From NCBI GenBank assembly GCA_947167965.1, contig CAMVJW010000015.1, positions 1 through 32,037 of the forward strand: a stretch of 32,037 nucleotides of DNA. The letters are read 5' to 3'. Numbering within the stretch: position 1 is the stretch's first letter; every line of letters starts with the position of its first letter. A model generated the notes under the pieces. That model was not told the DNA's origin. It did no database searches and saw only the letters and a program-made list of their open reading frames with translations. Origin of the DNA: an uncultured Clostridia bacterium. GTDB lineage: Bacteria; Bacillota; Clostridia; TANB77; CAG-508. Position numbers and translations under genes: made by a program. Below are positions 1 to 9,197 of the stretch, piece by piece.

Positions 1-1872
1 GTTGGAAGAATTATATATAATGATGGCATTCCACAAGATTTAGGATATAAAGATAGAACAAATCCTGATGAAATGTTTGATTATGAAATAGATTTCCCAG
101 TAAGTAAAAAGAAATTAGGAGTTATTATTGATAGATGTATTAAATTACATGGTTTATCGGTATCTGCAGAAGTTCTAGATAATATTAAAGAAAAAGGATT
201 TAAATATTCAACTATATCAGGACTTACTTATTCTATGGAAGATGTTAAGGTTCCAGAAGAGAAAAAAGAAATACTTGCAGAAGCTGAAGCAAAAATAACT
301 AATGTTAGAAAACAATATAGAAGAGGTTTAATTACTGAAGAAGAAAGATTTAAAGAAGTAGTTAATGTATGGAATGAAGCTACAAATAAAGTTGGTAAAG
401 CATTAGAAACTAGTTTGGATGAATTAAACCCTATATTATTAATGGTTACATCAGGAGCCAGAGGTAATTTAAGCCAATTAAGACAAGCTGCTGGTATGAG
501 AGGACTTATGGCTGGAACTACTGGTAAAGTTATTGAAATACCAATTAGAGCATCATTTGCAGAAGGTCTAGACGCCTTAGAATACTTTATTTCGTCACAC
601 CAAGCACGTAAAGGTCTTGCTGATACAGCTTTAAGAACAGCTGACTCTGGATATTTAACAAGAAGATTGGTTGATGTAGCTCAAGAAATAATTGTTAGAG
701 ATGAAGACTGTGGTTCTAATGAAGGACTAATTGTTTATGACATAAAAGATGGAAATCAATTAATAGAACCTATTCAAGAAAGATTAGTTGGAAGATATCC
801 TGTAAGAGATATTGTAAATCCTACAACAAATGAAGTAATTGTTGATACAGAAACAATGATTACTGATAAATTGGCACAAGATATAGTAGATGCAGGAATT
901 GAAAGAGTAGAGGTTCGTTCTGTACTTGGATGCCATTCTAAACATGGTGTTTGTCAAAAGTGTTATGGTATGAGTTTAGCAAGACATAATAAGGTTGAAA
1001 TTGGTGAAACTATAGGAATAGTTGCTGCTCAGTCAATTGGTGAGCCAGGTACACAGCTTACAATGAATACAAAACATGCCGGAGGAGCTACTGGTACAGA
1101 TATTACTCAAGGTTTACCAAGAGTAGAGGAATTATTTGAGGCACGTAAACCTAAGGGACTAGCTGTAATGACTGAAATTGCAGGAAAAGTTAAAATTAAA
1201 GAAACTAAGAAGAAAAAAGAAGTAATTGTTACATCTAAAGATGATTCAAAAACATATACAATTCCATTTGGTCCAAAACTAAAAGTTAAAGATGGAGATA
1301 TGGTAGAACCTGGAGATGCTTTAATAGAAGGATCTTTAAATCCAGCTGATATTTTAGCTATCAAAGGACCTGAAGGTGTATTTGAATATTTAACTACAGA
1401 AGTTCAAAAAGTTTATAGAAACCAAGGTGTTGATATAAATGACAAACATATTGAGTTAATTGCAAGACAAATGCTTAAAAAGGTTAGAGTTGAAGATAAT
1501 GGTGATACAAATATGTTCCCTGGAACACTTGTTGATATGTATGAGTTTGAAGATGAAAATCAAAAAACAATAGATGCAGGATTAAGACCAGCTACAGGTA
1601 AACGTGTATTACTTGGAATTACAAAAGCATCTCTTGCAACAGAGAGCTTCTTATCAGCAGCTTCTTTCCAAGAAACAACAAGAGTATTAACAGAAGCTGC
1701 AATAAAAGGAAAAGAAGATGAGTTAGTAGGACTTAAAGAAAATGTTATTATAGGAAAATTAATTCCTGCTGGTACTGGTATGAAAAAGTACCAAGATATA
1801 ACAATAAATACAGAACTTAAAAAAGAAGAAGATACTTCAGATGAGACAGCTGATGCAGTAGAAGGTAAATAA
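1..1872 (+). CDS. rpoC: DNA-directed RNA polymerase beta' subunit, C-terminal part (5' end outside window)
   Basis: Open from base 1 in frame 1 to TAA at 1870-1872, so this is the 3' part of a gene that starts upstream. RpoC forms the active-site cleft of RNA polymerase with RpoB. The bridge helix and trigger loop are plain ([19 protein letters not shown] at 448-510, then the [20 protein letters not shown] block at 586-645). A structural zinc site uses cysteine codons at 709, 931, 952 and 961. The [14 protein letters not shown] block (about 1024-1065) follows. The catalytic NADFDGD aspartates would lie upstream of the window. There is no large insert between the trigger-loop halves, as usual in Firmicutes. 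The acidic C-terminal tail ([17 protein letters not shown]) is low complexity. Identity is near certain. Confidence 0.98.
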   Translation, partial: VGRIIYNDGIPQDLGYKDRTNPDEMFDYEIDFPVSKKKLGVIIDRCIKLHGLSVSAEVLDNIKEKGFKYSTISGLTYSMEDVKVPEEKKEILAEAEAKITNVRKQYRRGLITEEERFKEVVNVWNEATNKVGKALETSLDELNPILLMVTSGARGNLSQLRQAAGMRGLMAGTTGKVIEIPIRASFAEGLDALEYFISSHQARKGLADTALRTADSGYLTRRLVDVAQEIIVRDEDCGSNEGLIVYDIKDGNQLIEPIQERLVGRYPVRDIVNPTTNEVIVDTETMITDKLAQDIVDAGIERVEVRSVLGCHSKHGVCQKCYGMSLARHNKVEIGETIGIVAAQSIGEPGTQLTMNTKHAGGATGTDITQGLPRVEELFEARKPKGLAVMTEIAGKVKIKETKKKKEVIVTSKDDSKTYTIPFGPKLKVKDGDMVEPGDALIEGSLNPADILAIKGPEGVFEYLTTEVQKVYRNQGVDINDKHIELIARQMLKKVRVEDNGDTNMFPGTLVDMYEFEDENQKTIDAGLRPATGKRVLLGITKASLATESFLSAASFQETTRVLTEAAIKGKEDELVGLKENVIIGKLIPAGTGMKKYQDITINTELKKEEDTSDETADAVEGK

Positions 1873-1890
1873 TAAAATAATAGTAGTGAA

Positions 1891-1930
1891 AGAGGTAGAA
1901 GATTAATTATATGGTTTCTGCCTCTTTTTT
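1891..1930 (+). terminator. Rho-independent terminator after rpoC
   Basis: An 11-bp stem with two G-U pairs (AGAGGTAGAAG against TTTCTGCCTCT) is followed by a run of T (1925-1930). It sits 18 bases after the rpoC stop and separates rpoC from the typA promoter. Confidence 0.88.
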
Positions 1931-2044
1931 ATTCATTAAAAGAAAAAATGTATTTAATTTTTGTTTATCAACTTAAAAATTCTACAAAAAATATTTGTAA
2001 TAGAAAAATAATCGAAAATAACTGAAAATTAAGGCTTTTACAGA

Positions 2045-2073
2045 TTGACAAAAGTCGACAAATGCGGTATAAT
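2045..2073 (+). promoter_or_regulatory. Consensus sigma-A promoter for typA
   Basis: TTGACA at 2045-2050 and TATAAT at 2068-2073 with a 17-base spacer: both hexamers are perfect. About 40 bases of leader follow before the typA ribosome site (GAGGAG, near 2110), so typA is transcribed independently of rpoC. Confidence 0.9.
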
Positions 2074-2120
2074 ATGGGAGTTAAAGAATATAAAAATGAG
2101 AGAAAAAAGAGGAGAAAAAA

Positions 2121-3941
2121 ATGATAAACGAAAAAATTAGAAACATAGCTATAATAGCTCACGTAGACCATGGGAAAACAACACTTGTTGATAGTTTGTT
2201 AAAACAAAGTCACATTTTTAGAGATAATGAACAAGTACAAGAAAGAATAATGGATTCAAATGATTTAGAAAAAGAAAGAGGAATAACAATACTTTCAAAA
2301 AATACATCTGTTATGTATAAAGATATAAAAATAAATATTGTTGATACTCCAGGACATGCTGATTTTGGTGGTGAAGTAGAAAGAGTATTAAAAACAGTAG
2401 ATGGAGTTTTATTATTAGTAGATGCATTTGAAGGTGCAATGCCACAAACAAGAGAAGTATTAAAAAAAGCATTAGCGCTAAATTTAAAACCAATTGTAGT
2501 AATAAATAAAATAGATAGACCTGGAGCAAATCCAGAAAAAGTAGTTGATCAGGTAATTGAATTATTTATAGAGCTTGATGCTACAGATGAACAATTAGAT
2601 TTCCCAGTAGTATATGCTTCTGCAAAAAATGGAACATCAAAATTAGATTTATCTGATGAAGATAGTGACATGACACCACTTTTTGAAACAATGATAAATA
2701 CAATTGAGCCACCTAAGTGTGACCAAGATGGGCCATCTCAAATGCTTGTATCAAACATAGATTATGATGACTATGTTGGAAGAATTGGAGTAGGAAGAGT
2801 AGAAAGAGGAACTTTTAAATTAGGACAACAAGTAACAATTTGTAAAGCAGATGATACAACATATAATGGTAAAATTGCAAAATTATATACACATGATGGA
2901 TTGAAAAAAGTTGAAGTAGAAGAAGTAGGAGCAGGAGATATTATAGAATTTGCAGGAATTTCAGATATAAGTATAGGAGAAACAGTATGTGATCCATCTA
3001 ATATTGAAAAAATTCCATTTGTAAATATAGATGAGCCAACAGTTACAATGACATTTTCTGTAAATAATGGACCTTTTGCAGGAAGAGAAGGAGAATTTGT
3101 AACATCTCGTCATATTAGAGATAGACTATTTAAAGAATTGGAAAGAAATGTTTCTTTAAGAGTAAAAGAAGGAGAAACACCAGATTCATTCGAAGTATCT
3201 GGAAGAGGAGAACTTCATTTATCAGTATTAATAGAAACTATGAGAAGAGAAGGATTTGAATTACTTGTTTCTAGACCAAAAGTTATAATTAAAGAAATTG
3301 ATGGTCAAAAATGTGAACCTATAGAATCATTAGTTGTTAATGTGCCAGATGATTCGGTTGGTACTGTAATAGAAAAACTTGGAAGAAGAAAAGGCGAAAT
3401 GGTTAATATGGAGCCGGCAGAAGATGGACATACAAAAATAGAATTTAATATTCCAGCAAGAGGATTAATTGGATATAGAACAGAGTTTTTAACAGATACA
3501 AAAGGGGAAGGAACTATGGCTAGCATGTTTAAAGGATATGAGCCATTTAAAGGAGAAGTAGTAGCTAGAGTTAGAGGTACAATAGTTGCATTTGAAGCTG
3601 GAAAATCAATTACTTATGGATTATATAATGCACAGGAAAAAGGAGACTTATTTATTGGACCAGGTGTAGAAGTATATGAAGGAATGATTGTAGGACTAAA
3701 TGCTCGTTCAGAAGATTTAGCTGTAAATGTATGTAAAGAAAAACATCTAACAAATACTAGAGCATCAGGTTCTGACGAAGCTTTAAGATTAGTACCACCA
3801 ATTCAAATGAGCTTGGAAAAAGCTATTGAATTTATTCAAGATGATGAATTAGTAGAAGTTACACCAAAGTCTATTAGATTAAGAAAGAAAATTTTAAATA
3901 ATAAAGAAAGAGAAAGGGCCGCTAGAAATAGTGGGAAATAA
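2121..3941 (+). CDS. typA: Translational GTPase TypA/BipA
   Basis: 606 residues, the normal family length. TypA/BipA is a ribosome-binding GTPase of the EF-G type that acts in 50S assembly and stress or cold adaptation. G motifs are intact: G1 AHVDHGKTT (residues 13-21), G2 in the ERGIT stretch, G3 DTPGHADFGGE, G4 NKIDRPGA, G5 in VVYASAKNG. Domain II, the EF-G-like domains and the TypA-specific C-terminal domain (PARGLIGYR, then GYEPFKGE and the SEDLAVNVCKEKHLTN region) follow in order. The start has a GAGGAG site 7 bases upstream. The next gene begins immediately after the stop and may be translationally coupled. Confidence 0.97.
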   Translation: MINEKIRNIAIIAHVDHGKTTLVDSLLKQSHIFRDNEQVQERIMDSNDLEKERGITILSKNTSVMYKDIKINIVDTPGHADFGGEVERVLKTVDGVLLLVDAFEGAMPQTREVLKKALALNLKPIVVINKIDRPGANPEKVVDQVIELFIELDATDEQLDFPVVYASAKNGTSKLDLSDEDSDMTPLFETMINTIEPPKCDQDGPSQMLVSNIDYDDYVGRIGVGRVERGTFKLGQQVTICKADDTTYNGKIAKLYTHDGLKKVEVEEVGAGDIIEFAGISDISIGETVCDPSNIEKIPFVNIDEPTVTMTFSVNNGPFAGREGEFVTSRHIRDRLFKELERNVSLRVKEGETPDSFEVSGRGELHLSVLIETMRREGFELLVSRPKVIIKEIDGQKCEPIESLVVNVPDDSVGTVIEKLGRRKGEMVNMEPAEDGHTKIEFNIPARGLIGYRTEFLTDTKGEGTMASMFKGYEPFKGEVVARVRGTIVAFEAGKSITYGLYNAQEKGDLFIGPGVEVYEGMIVGLNARSEDLAVNVCKEKHLTNTRASGSDEALRLVPPIQMSLEKAIEFIQDDELVEVTPKSIRLRKKILNNKERERAARNSGK

Positions 3942-3942
3942 T

Positions 3943-4881
3943 ATGAGTAATCATTTATCGAAAGAAGATGAAGAGAAATTAGAAAAAGAGTTGTATGATA
4001 GAATAAAATCTTTATTAATTGCTCCTTTGTATTATTTAAAAAAAAGTAATGATTATAAACTTATTATAAATCTTAAACAATGTTATAGTAATTTTAAAAT
4101 TGATAATTTAGAAGGTATAATTAAATCTGTACTTGCACAAGTTAAACATGACATAATATGTGAAGTAATACAAGATACAATTAAGTTCTATTACAGAAAT
4201 AAAGGAAATGTTAATTATGACGATGATGATATTTTTAATGCATGTAAGGAGAAGGCTCAAAAATACGGACTAGATGAATTAATATCCAAAGAAATATATA
4301 ATATGGTAAGATCACAAATAGATGTAAAAGAAAGGATTATTATTAAATCTATAGAAGAATTAGAAATATACATTTTAGAAAATTATAAAAATACAATATT
4401 AGATTTTAAAAAACCGCATATAAACCAAGAAATTGAAATTGAGAAACTAACAAGACAAATTTGCCGAGAGATTAAATTAGCAAATTCTGAATTTAGTGAT
4501 ATTGAACAAATAGTTAAAGATATTATACAAAGGATTTATGATTGTGACTTACGTATTGATGATGACGGTAGACAGACTCCTAATGAATTATTCAGATTTC
4601 AAATGATACCTTGTGTTCAAAATAATGATCCTAAAGGTACTCGTGGCGATGAAAATGATGGTAATAATTTTTTTTCATTATGTCAAGAGATTAAAGGTTA
4701 TTTAAGTGAACTATATAATAGTAAAGTATCTGATGAAGAAATTATTAGATTAGCTTTAAGTAAGTTTGCTGAACAAATTGCTAATGCGGGATACAATTTT
4801 AATGCTGAACAATTCATCGGAAGACGATTGAAAGAAATAAAAGAAAAACAAAGCAGTACAGAGAATACAGTGGATGGTTAG
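3943..4881 (+). CDS. Unknown hydrophilic alpha-helical protein downstream of typA
   Basis: Not recognised. 312 residues if the ATG at 3943 is used; an in-frame GTG at 3931, inside typA, would add four residues. ATG is preferred because it lies 1 base after the typA stop with GGGA just upstream, which suggests re-initiation. The protein is rich in Lys, Glu, Ile and Asn, with no signal peptide or membrane segment, and is predicted almost wholly helical. A linker rich in Asp, Asn and Gly (about residues 225-245, with DPKGTRGDENDGNN) divides a long N-terminal helical part from a C-terminal helical hairpin (EIIRLALSKFAEQI). It is the first of six ORFans running to 10068 and may be related to them through a helix-turn-helix repeat. 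The function is unknown. Confidence 0.75.
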   Translation: MSNHLSKEDEEKLEKELYDRIKSLLIAPLYYLKKSNDYKLIINLKQCYSNFKIDNLEGIIKSVLAQVKHDIICEVIQDTIKFYYRNKGNVNYDDDDIFNACKEKAQKYGLDELISKEIYNMVRSQIDVKERIIIKSIEELEIYILENYKNTILDFKKPHINQEIEIEKLTRQICREIKLANSEFSDIEQIVKDIIQRIYDCDLRIDDDGRQTPNELFRFQMIPCVQNNDPKGTRGDENDGNNFFSLCQEIKGYLSELYNSKVSDEEIIRLALSKFAEQIANAGYNFNAEQFIGRRLKEIKEKQSSTENTVDG

Positions 4882-4892
4882 TTTAAATGCAG

Positions 4893-4914
4893 TTTATAAT
4901 AGGATTATTATAAA
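4893..4914. repeat. Small AT-rich inverted repeat
   Basis: TTTATAATA (4893-4901) and TATTATAAA (4906-4914) form a 9-bp stem with a GGAT loop, 12 bases after the stop of the preceding gene. There is no T-run, so it is not a good terminator. The rest of the 180-base gap to the next gene shows no other gene. Confidence 0.35.
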
Positions 4915-5015
4915 AACATAATAACTTGCTAAAAGATGAAAAAAGAAAGAAATATTGAAGGTACTTAAACGTAAGATGCTTAAGATTTAATATAAAAATA
5001 ATAAAAAAGGAAAGG

Positions 5016-5048
5016 ATGTTTTAAAATGTTATATTAATTTTAAAACAT
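5016..5048. repeat. 12-bp perfect inverted repeat just upstream of an ORFan start
   Basis: ATGTTTTAAAAT (5016-5027) pairs perfectly with ATTTTAAAACAT (5037-5048) around a 9-base loop. It abuts an AAGGAAAGG ribosome-site-like stretch (about 5008-5015) and lies 14 bases before the ATG at 5062, so it could affect translation or be an operator. The stem is all A/T except for one pair, so the evidence is weak. Confidence 0.4.
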
Positions 5049-5061
5049 AAATGGTGTAATT

Positions 5062-5541
5062 ATGAGAGATCCATACAGTAATCTTACTAGACAAAGTAAG
5101 GTAAAAAAAGGGGATTGTAAAGTGGCTCAAAAATTGGCTGATTCGGAAGGAATTGGTCGAAAAAAAGAAAAAAAAAGAATAAATACCCAAAGAGAAATAT
5201 TAGCAAAAATAATAGATATAGCAATCGAAAATAAAGATTATACATTAGAAGAATTAAAGAAAGCTGTGCAAAAGCAAATTGATGAAGAAAAAAGAACAGA
5301 AGAACAAACTGACATAGACTACTATAGATGTAGGATATCAAGAAGAGATTTTACGGTTTATAATTTGGATGTTGTTGATAGAATAGAAGCTGCTTTTAAG
5401 TTGGGTTATGATATGTGTAAAAATACACTTGGATATGATATTAAATCTAAAAGAGAAGATTTTGATGATTTTAAAAGTATGCGTGAAGGTTTGATAACGA
5501 ACCAAGGAGAAAACAGTAAAGATCGTTCAGAACAAAAATAA
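5062..5541 (+). CDS. Unknown small basic-headed helical protein, tandem paralogue 1
   Basis: Not recognised. 159 residues. It has a lysine/arginine-rich head (residues 1-45, including GRKKEKKRI), a helical hairpin (EILAKIIDIAIENKDYTLEE), then SRRDFTVYNLDVVDRIEAAF and a tail. It aligns with the next gene over most of its length: REILAKIIDIAIENKDYTLE matches RELVATVIDLAVANGDIELR, and the NTLGYDI motif matches NVLGYNI, so the two are tandem duplicates. There is no signal peptide or membrane segment. The start is supported only by a weak site (GGTG) 5 bases upstream. Function unknown. Confidence 0.7.
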   Translation: MRDPYSNLTRQSKVKKGDCKVAQKLADSEGIGRKKEKKRINTQREILAKIIDIAIENKDYTLEELKKAVQKQIDEEKRTEEQTDIDYYRCRISRRDFTVYNLDVVDRIEAAFKLGYDMCKNTLGYDIKSKREDFDDFKSMREGLITNQGENSKDRSEQK

Positions 5542-5616
5542 TAAAAAGTAGCGACATCGAGCAAAATAATAATAAGTGTAGAAATAAATTTAATTATTAA
5601 TGAATGGGGAAAAACA

Positions 5617-6084
5617 ATGGCAAAAAGGTATACAAAGGACCAACAAAAAGTAAATAGGACTACAAAAGGTACAAGTGATTATTATACGAGTTCTAGAGCA
5701 GATTTTACTGTTAGTAAAGGTTTTGTTGTAAATAGAATTGCCAAAATACGTGAATTAGTAGCTACAGTTATAGATTTAGCAGTTGCAAATGGGGATATTG
5801 AATTAAGAGAATTAAAGGAACAATTAAATCAAGATAAAAAGAGCAATTTAATTACATATTATGGAAATGAATTAGATTCTGAAGTACTAAATGATCCATG
5901 GGTTCATTTTATTAACAGAGTAGAAGTAGCTTTAAAAAATGAATATAGTTTTGTTGTAAATGTTTTGGGATATAATATTAGTACTTCGGAAGAAAAATAC
6001 AATAGTTTTAGAAAAAGGTATTTAGATTCAAAGGATAAATCAACAGAAAAAGATACTACTTCAAAAGATAAAGCAAAGAATTAA
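5617..6084 (+). CDS. Unknown small helical protein, tandem paralogue 2
   Basis: Not recognised. 155 residues, start ATG at 5617 with GGGG 7 bases upstream. It is a paralogue of the preceding gene. Shared landmarks in the same order are a SR(R/A)DFTV motif (before the hairpin here, after it in the other copy), the RELVATVIDLAVANGD hairpin, and VEVALKNEY followed by VVNVLGYNIS. The shifted place of the DFTV motif suggests rearrangement as well as duplication. The C-terminus is a low-complexity lysine/serine/threonine/aspartate tail. No secretion signal or membrane segment. The following 130-base spacer contains nothing recognisable. Confidence 0.7.
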   Translation: MAKRYTKDQQKVNRTTKGTSDYYTSSRADFTVSKGFVVNRIAKIRELVATVIDLAVANGDIELRELKEQLNQDKKSNLITYYGNELDSEVLNDPWVHFINRVEVALKNEYSFVVNVLGYNISTSEEKYNSFRKRYLDSKDKSTEKDTTSKDKAKN

Positions 6085-6214
6085 TGTATGGGAATAATGT
6101 TTGTATAAGAGATGATTAATAAAAATTTTGACTGAGAAACTGGCAAGTTTTCATTAAGAAAGTAACAAAAGAAATATCATAAAAAGGTAAAAAGGGTTAA
6201 TGCGAAATCTATAG

Positions 6215-7366
6215 TTGAAAAGAAAGCTGGTATTAGATGTAATGAGTGTAATGGGAAATAGAAATAGGAGTTTTAATGGTATATTAAGTAAAAGTGTAGA
6301 GAATACTTATTGTAAGTACAAAGTTTTTAAGCTTGTATTAAAAAATAAAGACAGAAAAACAGGGGGTTTTCCAGAAGAATTAGATACTGTTATATCTAAA
6401 ATAGAAGAAGATATTTTGGGTGATAGAGATAAAGTATTAACTACTGAGGAAAAAGATTTAATTAACAGTCATGTACAAGATTTATATAATAGATATTATC
6501 AAGTATTAATAAAAGAAGAAATGCTCACTTTATTAGAACGACATGTTGAGCAAGCTAATATTAATGAAAAGATAGTAAGTGCTATTTTAGATAAAAAAGA
6601 GGATGAAATTTTTGACACATTAAATGAAATACAATCTGATTTTATTAAAAGTATAAGTGAATATCTTTCTGCCCAACAAAAACCAGAATTAAATGATGAA
6701 CAACTTGAATTAATTAAACTATATTTTTTTGAACTGGTTAAATATTTTGAGTCAATAGGTTCAAGTTTAAAAAAATATTCATTTAAATTTAAAGTTCTAG
6801 GTTCTATAGATAATTTAGGAAAATCAAATGAAAGCAAGGTAGAGAGCTTTGTAAACTATCTTACCTCAGCTTTACATCAAAAATCTTACTATCTAAGTTT
6901 ATCAAGTGTGGAAAATGAAAAATTAAAGGAACTGACTCGTAATTACATATATGCTTTAATTATAAGAGAACAATTGAAAAAGTACTTAAAACAAAATAGT
7001 TTTGACAGTAAAATAGCAGTAAGAAAATTTATGGAAAATGAACAAATTCAATTTAAAGCTATGAATAATAACAATCAAAACAAAGGAATAAACGGAATTA
7101 GAGTTTCACAAGATGAAATGGAATTAAATAGAATTGCTAACAGTATTTTAGATGAAATAGCTACACAATTATATTATTATAGCATAGATTATAATACAAA
7201 AGATGAGAATGATAGTGGAGAAAAAAAGGCAATAGCAATAATGATGGAAGAATTAGGAGTTGAAGAAATTCCACTTTATTTAATATGTAAAGCAAGAATG
7301 AAAGGCGCTTCAATAGAAAGAATACAAGAAAATTCTGAAAAAAATAGTAAGTTAATTAGTAACTAG
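6215..7366 (+). CDS. Unknown helical protein with uncertain or disrupted start
   Basis: Not recognised. 383 residues from a TTG at 6215. The best start signal is actually an ATG at 6200 with AAAGGG 4 bases upstream, in the same frame, but a TAG at 6212-6214 stops it after four codons. TTG 6215 follows that stop directly and has no clear ribosome site of its own; internal ATGs at 6242 and 6251 are other choices. The protein is charged and largely helical (for example LLERHVEQANINEKIVSAIL and LICKARMKGASIERIQENSE). It has no membrane segment. It belongs by position and composition to the ORFan group behind typA. It may be expressed at low level, or be recently damaged. Confidence 0.6.
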   Translation: MKRKLVLDVMSVMGNRNRSFNGILSKSVENTYCKYKVFKLVLKNKDRKTGGFPEELDTVISKIEEDILGDRDKVLTTEEKDLINSHVQDLYNRYYQVLIKEEMLTLLERHVEQANINEKIVSAILDKKEDEIFDTLNEIQSDFIKSISEYLSAQQKPELNDEQLELIKLYFFELVKYFESIGSSLKKYSFKFKVLGSIDNLGKSNESKVESFVNYLTSALHQKSYYLSLSSVENEKLKELTRNYIYALIIREQLKKYLKQNSFDSKIAVRKFMENEQIQFKAMNNNNQNKGINGIRVSQDEMELNRIANSILDEIATQLYYYSIDYNTKDENDSGEKKAIAIMMEELGVEEIPLYLICKARMKGASIERIQENSEKNSKLISN

Positions 7367-7390
7367 AGCTAAATTTTCTAGAAAGCTTAA

Positions 7391-7406
7391 AAAAGAATAT
7401 TCTTTT
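7391..7406. repeat. 16-bp perfect palindrome in intergenic spacer
   Basis: AAAAGAATATTCTTTT is fully self-complementary and lies 24 bases after the stop at 7366. It could be an operator or a weak terminator for either strand; no further evidence separates these. Confidence 0.35.
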
Positions 7407-7469
7407 ATAATTTAATATGTTAGTTTACAGTAATCAAATTGTTTTATATTAAATTGAAAAGGAGAAAAG

Positions 7470-8927
7470 ATGAAAGAAATAAATCAAAGAGAAAGGAAAT
7501 ATCATAATAATTATGTCGAGCGTAAATATCAATCGATACTTTATGCAGTAGGTAAAAGGAAGCAAAAGAAAAAAGCGCCTGTAAAAGGTATTAAACTAAA
7601 AATAATAGAGTATTTAAAAAATAATAAATGGAATATTGAAAAATCAATTTCTGAATATAGCAGTAAAGAATCAAAGCTTGTAAATGATACAATTTATGAT
7701 ATTGCGAAAGGAATTATTGAAGAAAATATAGAAACACTTACAAATTATTTTAGAGAGAATGATGAAGCAATGGCAATTGAAATGATGAAAAAAGATATTG
7801 AATCAGATTATATTCCTAAAGATTGGATTTGGGTTGCTAGAAAAAACATATTAGAAGAAATGCTGTTGAAAAATTTAAATAGTCCAAGTTTAACTGTTGA
7901 ACAATATTTGAGAGAAAAGCTTCCATCTCTTGAAGGTAATGATTTAGGAAAAAATATTTTAGAAAGAATTACGGAAAAAATAGCTGTTAATTATAGAATT
8001 ATATATGGCGGAATGATACAATGTTTGGCTGGTAATAATTATGATGTGGAAAGTGCAGTAGAAGATTATTTAAAAAAGAATAATGAATCAGTAGTATCAG
8101 AAGACAAAAGTACAGAAACGGTAGAATCTAGTATTTCTAGTGATGCTACAAATAGACAAAGATTCAAAAGTGATATTAAAGCAGAAGATGCATCAAAAGA
8201 AAGATTTTTAACATATGTTGCAGAATGTATTAACAATAAAATAAAAGATTTGTTAAAAGAATATATGAGTGATTTAAATTTATCTTTAAAACAGGTAAGA
8301 AGTAATGTATTGAGGAGTATTAAAAGCCATATACCAAATGAATGGATAGATTACGCTAAATTATATAGATTTAGAGCATATTTGAACAATGGACATACAA
8401 TGCAAGATGCAAGTGAAGAGATGAAAAGAAACGAAATAATAGGTGAGGATTTTTTAATACCAAATGAATGGATAGAAGATGCTAAATATAATGTTATAAA
8501 ACCTAGATTATTTAAATATTTACAATATCCAAATATATATGATAATGGAACTGCTTTAAATAGAATTATACAAGAAACAGGAATAGAAATAGATGAAAAA
8601 GACACAGTAGTAGTTGGTGTAAGAAATGCTATAATATTAAATAAAATATTAGAATACTACAACAAAGCTGGAGATGATAAAAAAATAGATGACATTTTCA
8701 GTACAATTGAATCTAAAATCAATCATGATATTTCACCAGAATGTAAGAATAATGCATTATGTGAAATTGCAAAAGACTTAACCGAGAGATTTTTAAGTAC
8801 TGAAGAAATTAAAACCTTTACTATTATGTGTAAAAGAATAAAAGAAAAACTTGGAATTGAAAAATTAGACGAAAATACAAAAAATATAATTAGAGAAACA
8901 ATGAATAGAAGACAAGCTATGAGATAA
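7470..8927 (+). CDS. Unknown protein built of about eight helical repeats
   Basis: Not recognised by family. 485 residues. The start ATG at 7470 has an excellent AAAAGGAG site 5 bases upstream. After a basic head (residues 1-45, GKRKQKKKAPVKG) the protein is a series of roughly 40-residue helical units of the type I-P-x-x-W-I-x-x-A-(K/R), then a long helix, a Gly/Asn turn and a second helix with an Ala-x-x-x-(Y/L) pattern. The IPxxW marker appears as IPKDWI (115), IPNEWI (288) and IPNEWI (330). Degenerate units are visible at about residues 35-70, 155-200 and 380-450. A Ser/Thr-rich linker (about 210-230) splits the array. Solenoid proteins of this sort usually bind proteins or nucleic acid; the specific role is unknown. 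Confidence 0.75.
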   Translation: MKEINQRERKYHNNYVERKYQSILYAVGKRKQKKKAPVKGIKLKIIEYLKNNKWNIEKSISEYSSKESKLVNDTIYDIAKGIIEENIETLTNYFRENDEAMAIEMMKKDIESDYIPKDWIWVARKNILEEMLLKNLNSPSLTVEQYLREKLPSLEGNDLGKNILERITEKIAVNYRIIYGGMIQCLAGNNYDVESAVEDYLKKNNESVVSEDKSTETVESSISSDATNRQRFKSDIKAEDASKERFLTYVAECINNKIKDLLKEYMSDLNLSLKQVRSNVLRSIKSHIPNEWIDYAKLYRFRAYLNNGHTMQDASEEMKRNEIIGEDFLIPNEWIEDAKYNVIKPRLFKYLQYPNIYDNGTALNRIIQETGIEIDEKDTVVVGVRNAIILNKILEYYNKAGDDKKIDDIFSTIESKINHDISPECKNNALCEIAKDLTERFLSTEEIKTFTIMCKRIKEKLGIEKLDENTKNIIRETMNRRQAMR

Positions 8928-9039
8928 TCTTATCATACATAAAGTGTAACTATTTGACTAATAAAAGTAAAAAAATTAACAAAGAAGAATCAATAGAATT
9001 AGAAAATTACTTATGAACACTAGATGATAGAATCATAAT

Positions 9040-9143
9040 ATGAGACAAAGAGCAAAAAAAGAGGATAATTTAAAATTAGAAATAATGTATTTAATCGCTA
9101 TAGGGAAAAGAAAAAAGGAGAAATTGCTCAGATAATGAAATAA
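9040..9143 (+). pseudogene. Frameshifted fragment of the helical-repeat module found in the next gene
   Basis: A short frame from ATG 9040 gives EDNLKLEIMYLIAIGK, which matches DDLESEIMYLISEGK in the protein encoded at 9198-9983. A run of A (9111-9116) then shifts the frame, and GEIAQIMK in the neighbouring frame matches DEIVQILI of the same protein. The 104 bases therefore look like a decayed partial duplicate. It is the only thing recognised in the 270-base gap between genes. Confidence 0.45.
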
Positions 9144-9197
9144 AAGAAATACCTTATAAAAGAATGTTACAAATATATGCTGAAAGAAGGTTTTAAT

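Noticed and set aside
1968..2171. 67-codon - strand frame between rpoC and typA
   Set aside because: It overlaps the typA promoter and start, encodes a Phe/Leu/Tyr-rich string, and has no ribosome site.
6499..6837. 112-codon - strand frame within the 6215 gene
   Set aside because: No ribosome site or family match; serine/isoleucine-rich product typical of the antisense of an AT-rich lysine/glutamate gene.
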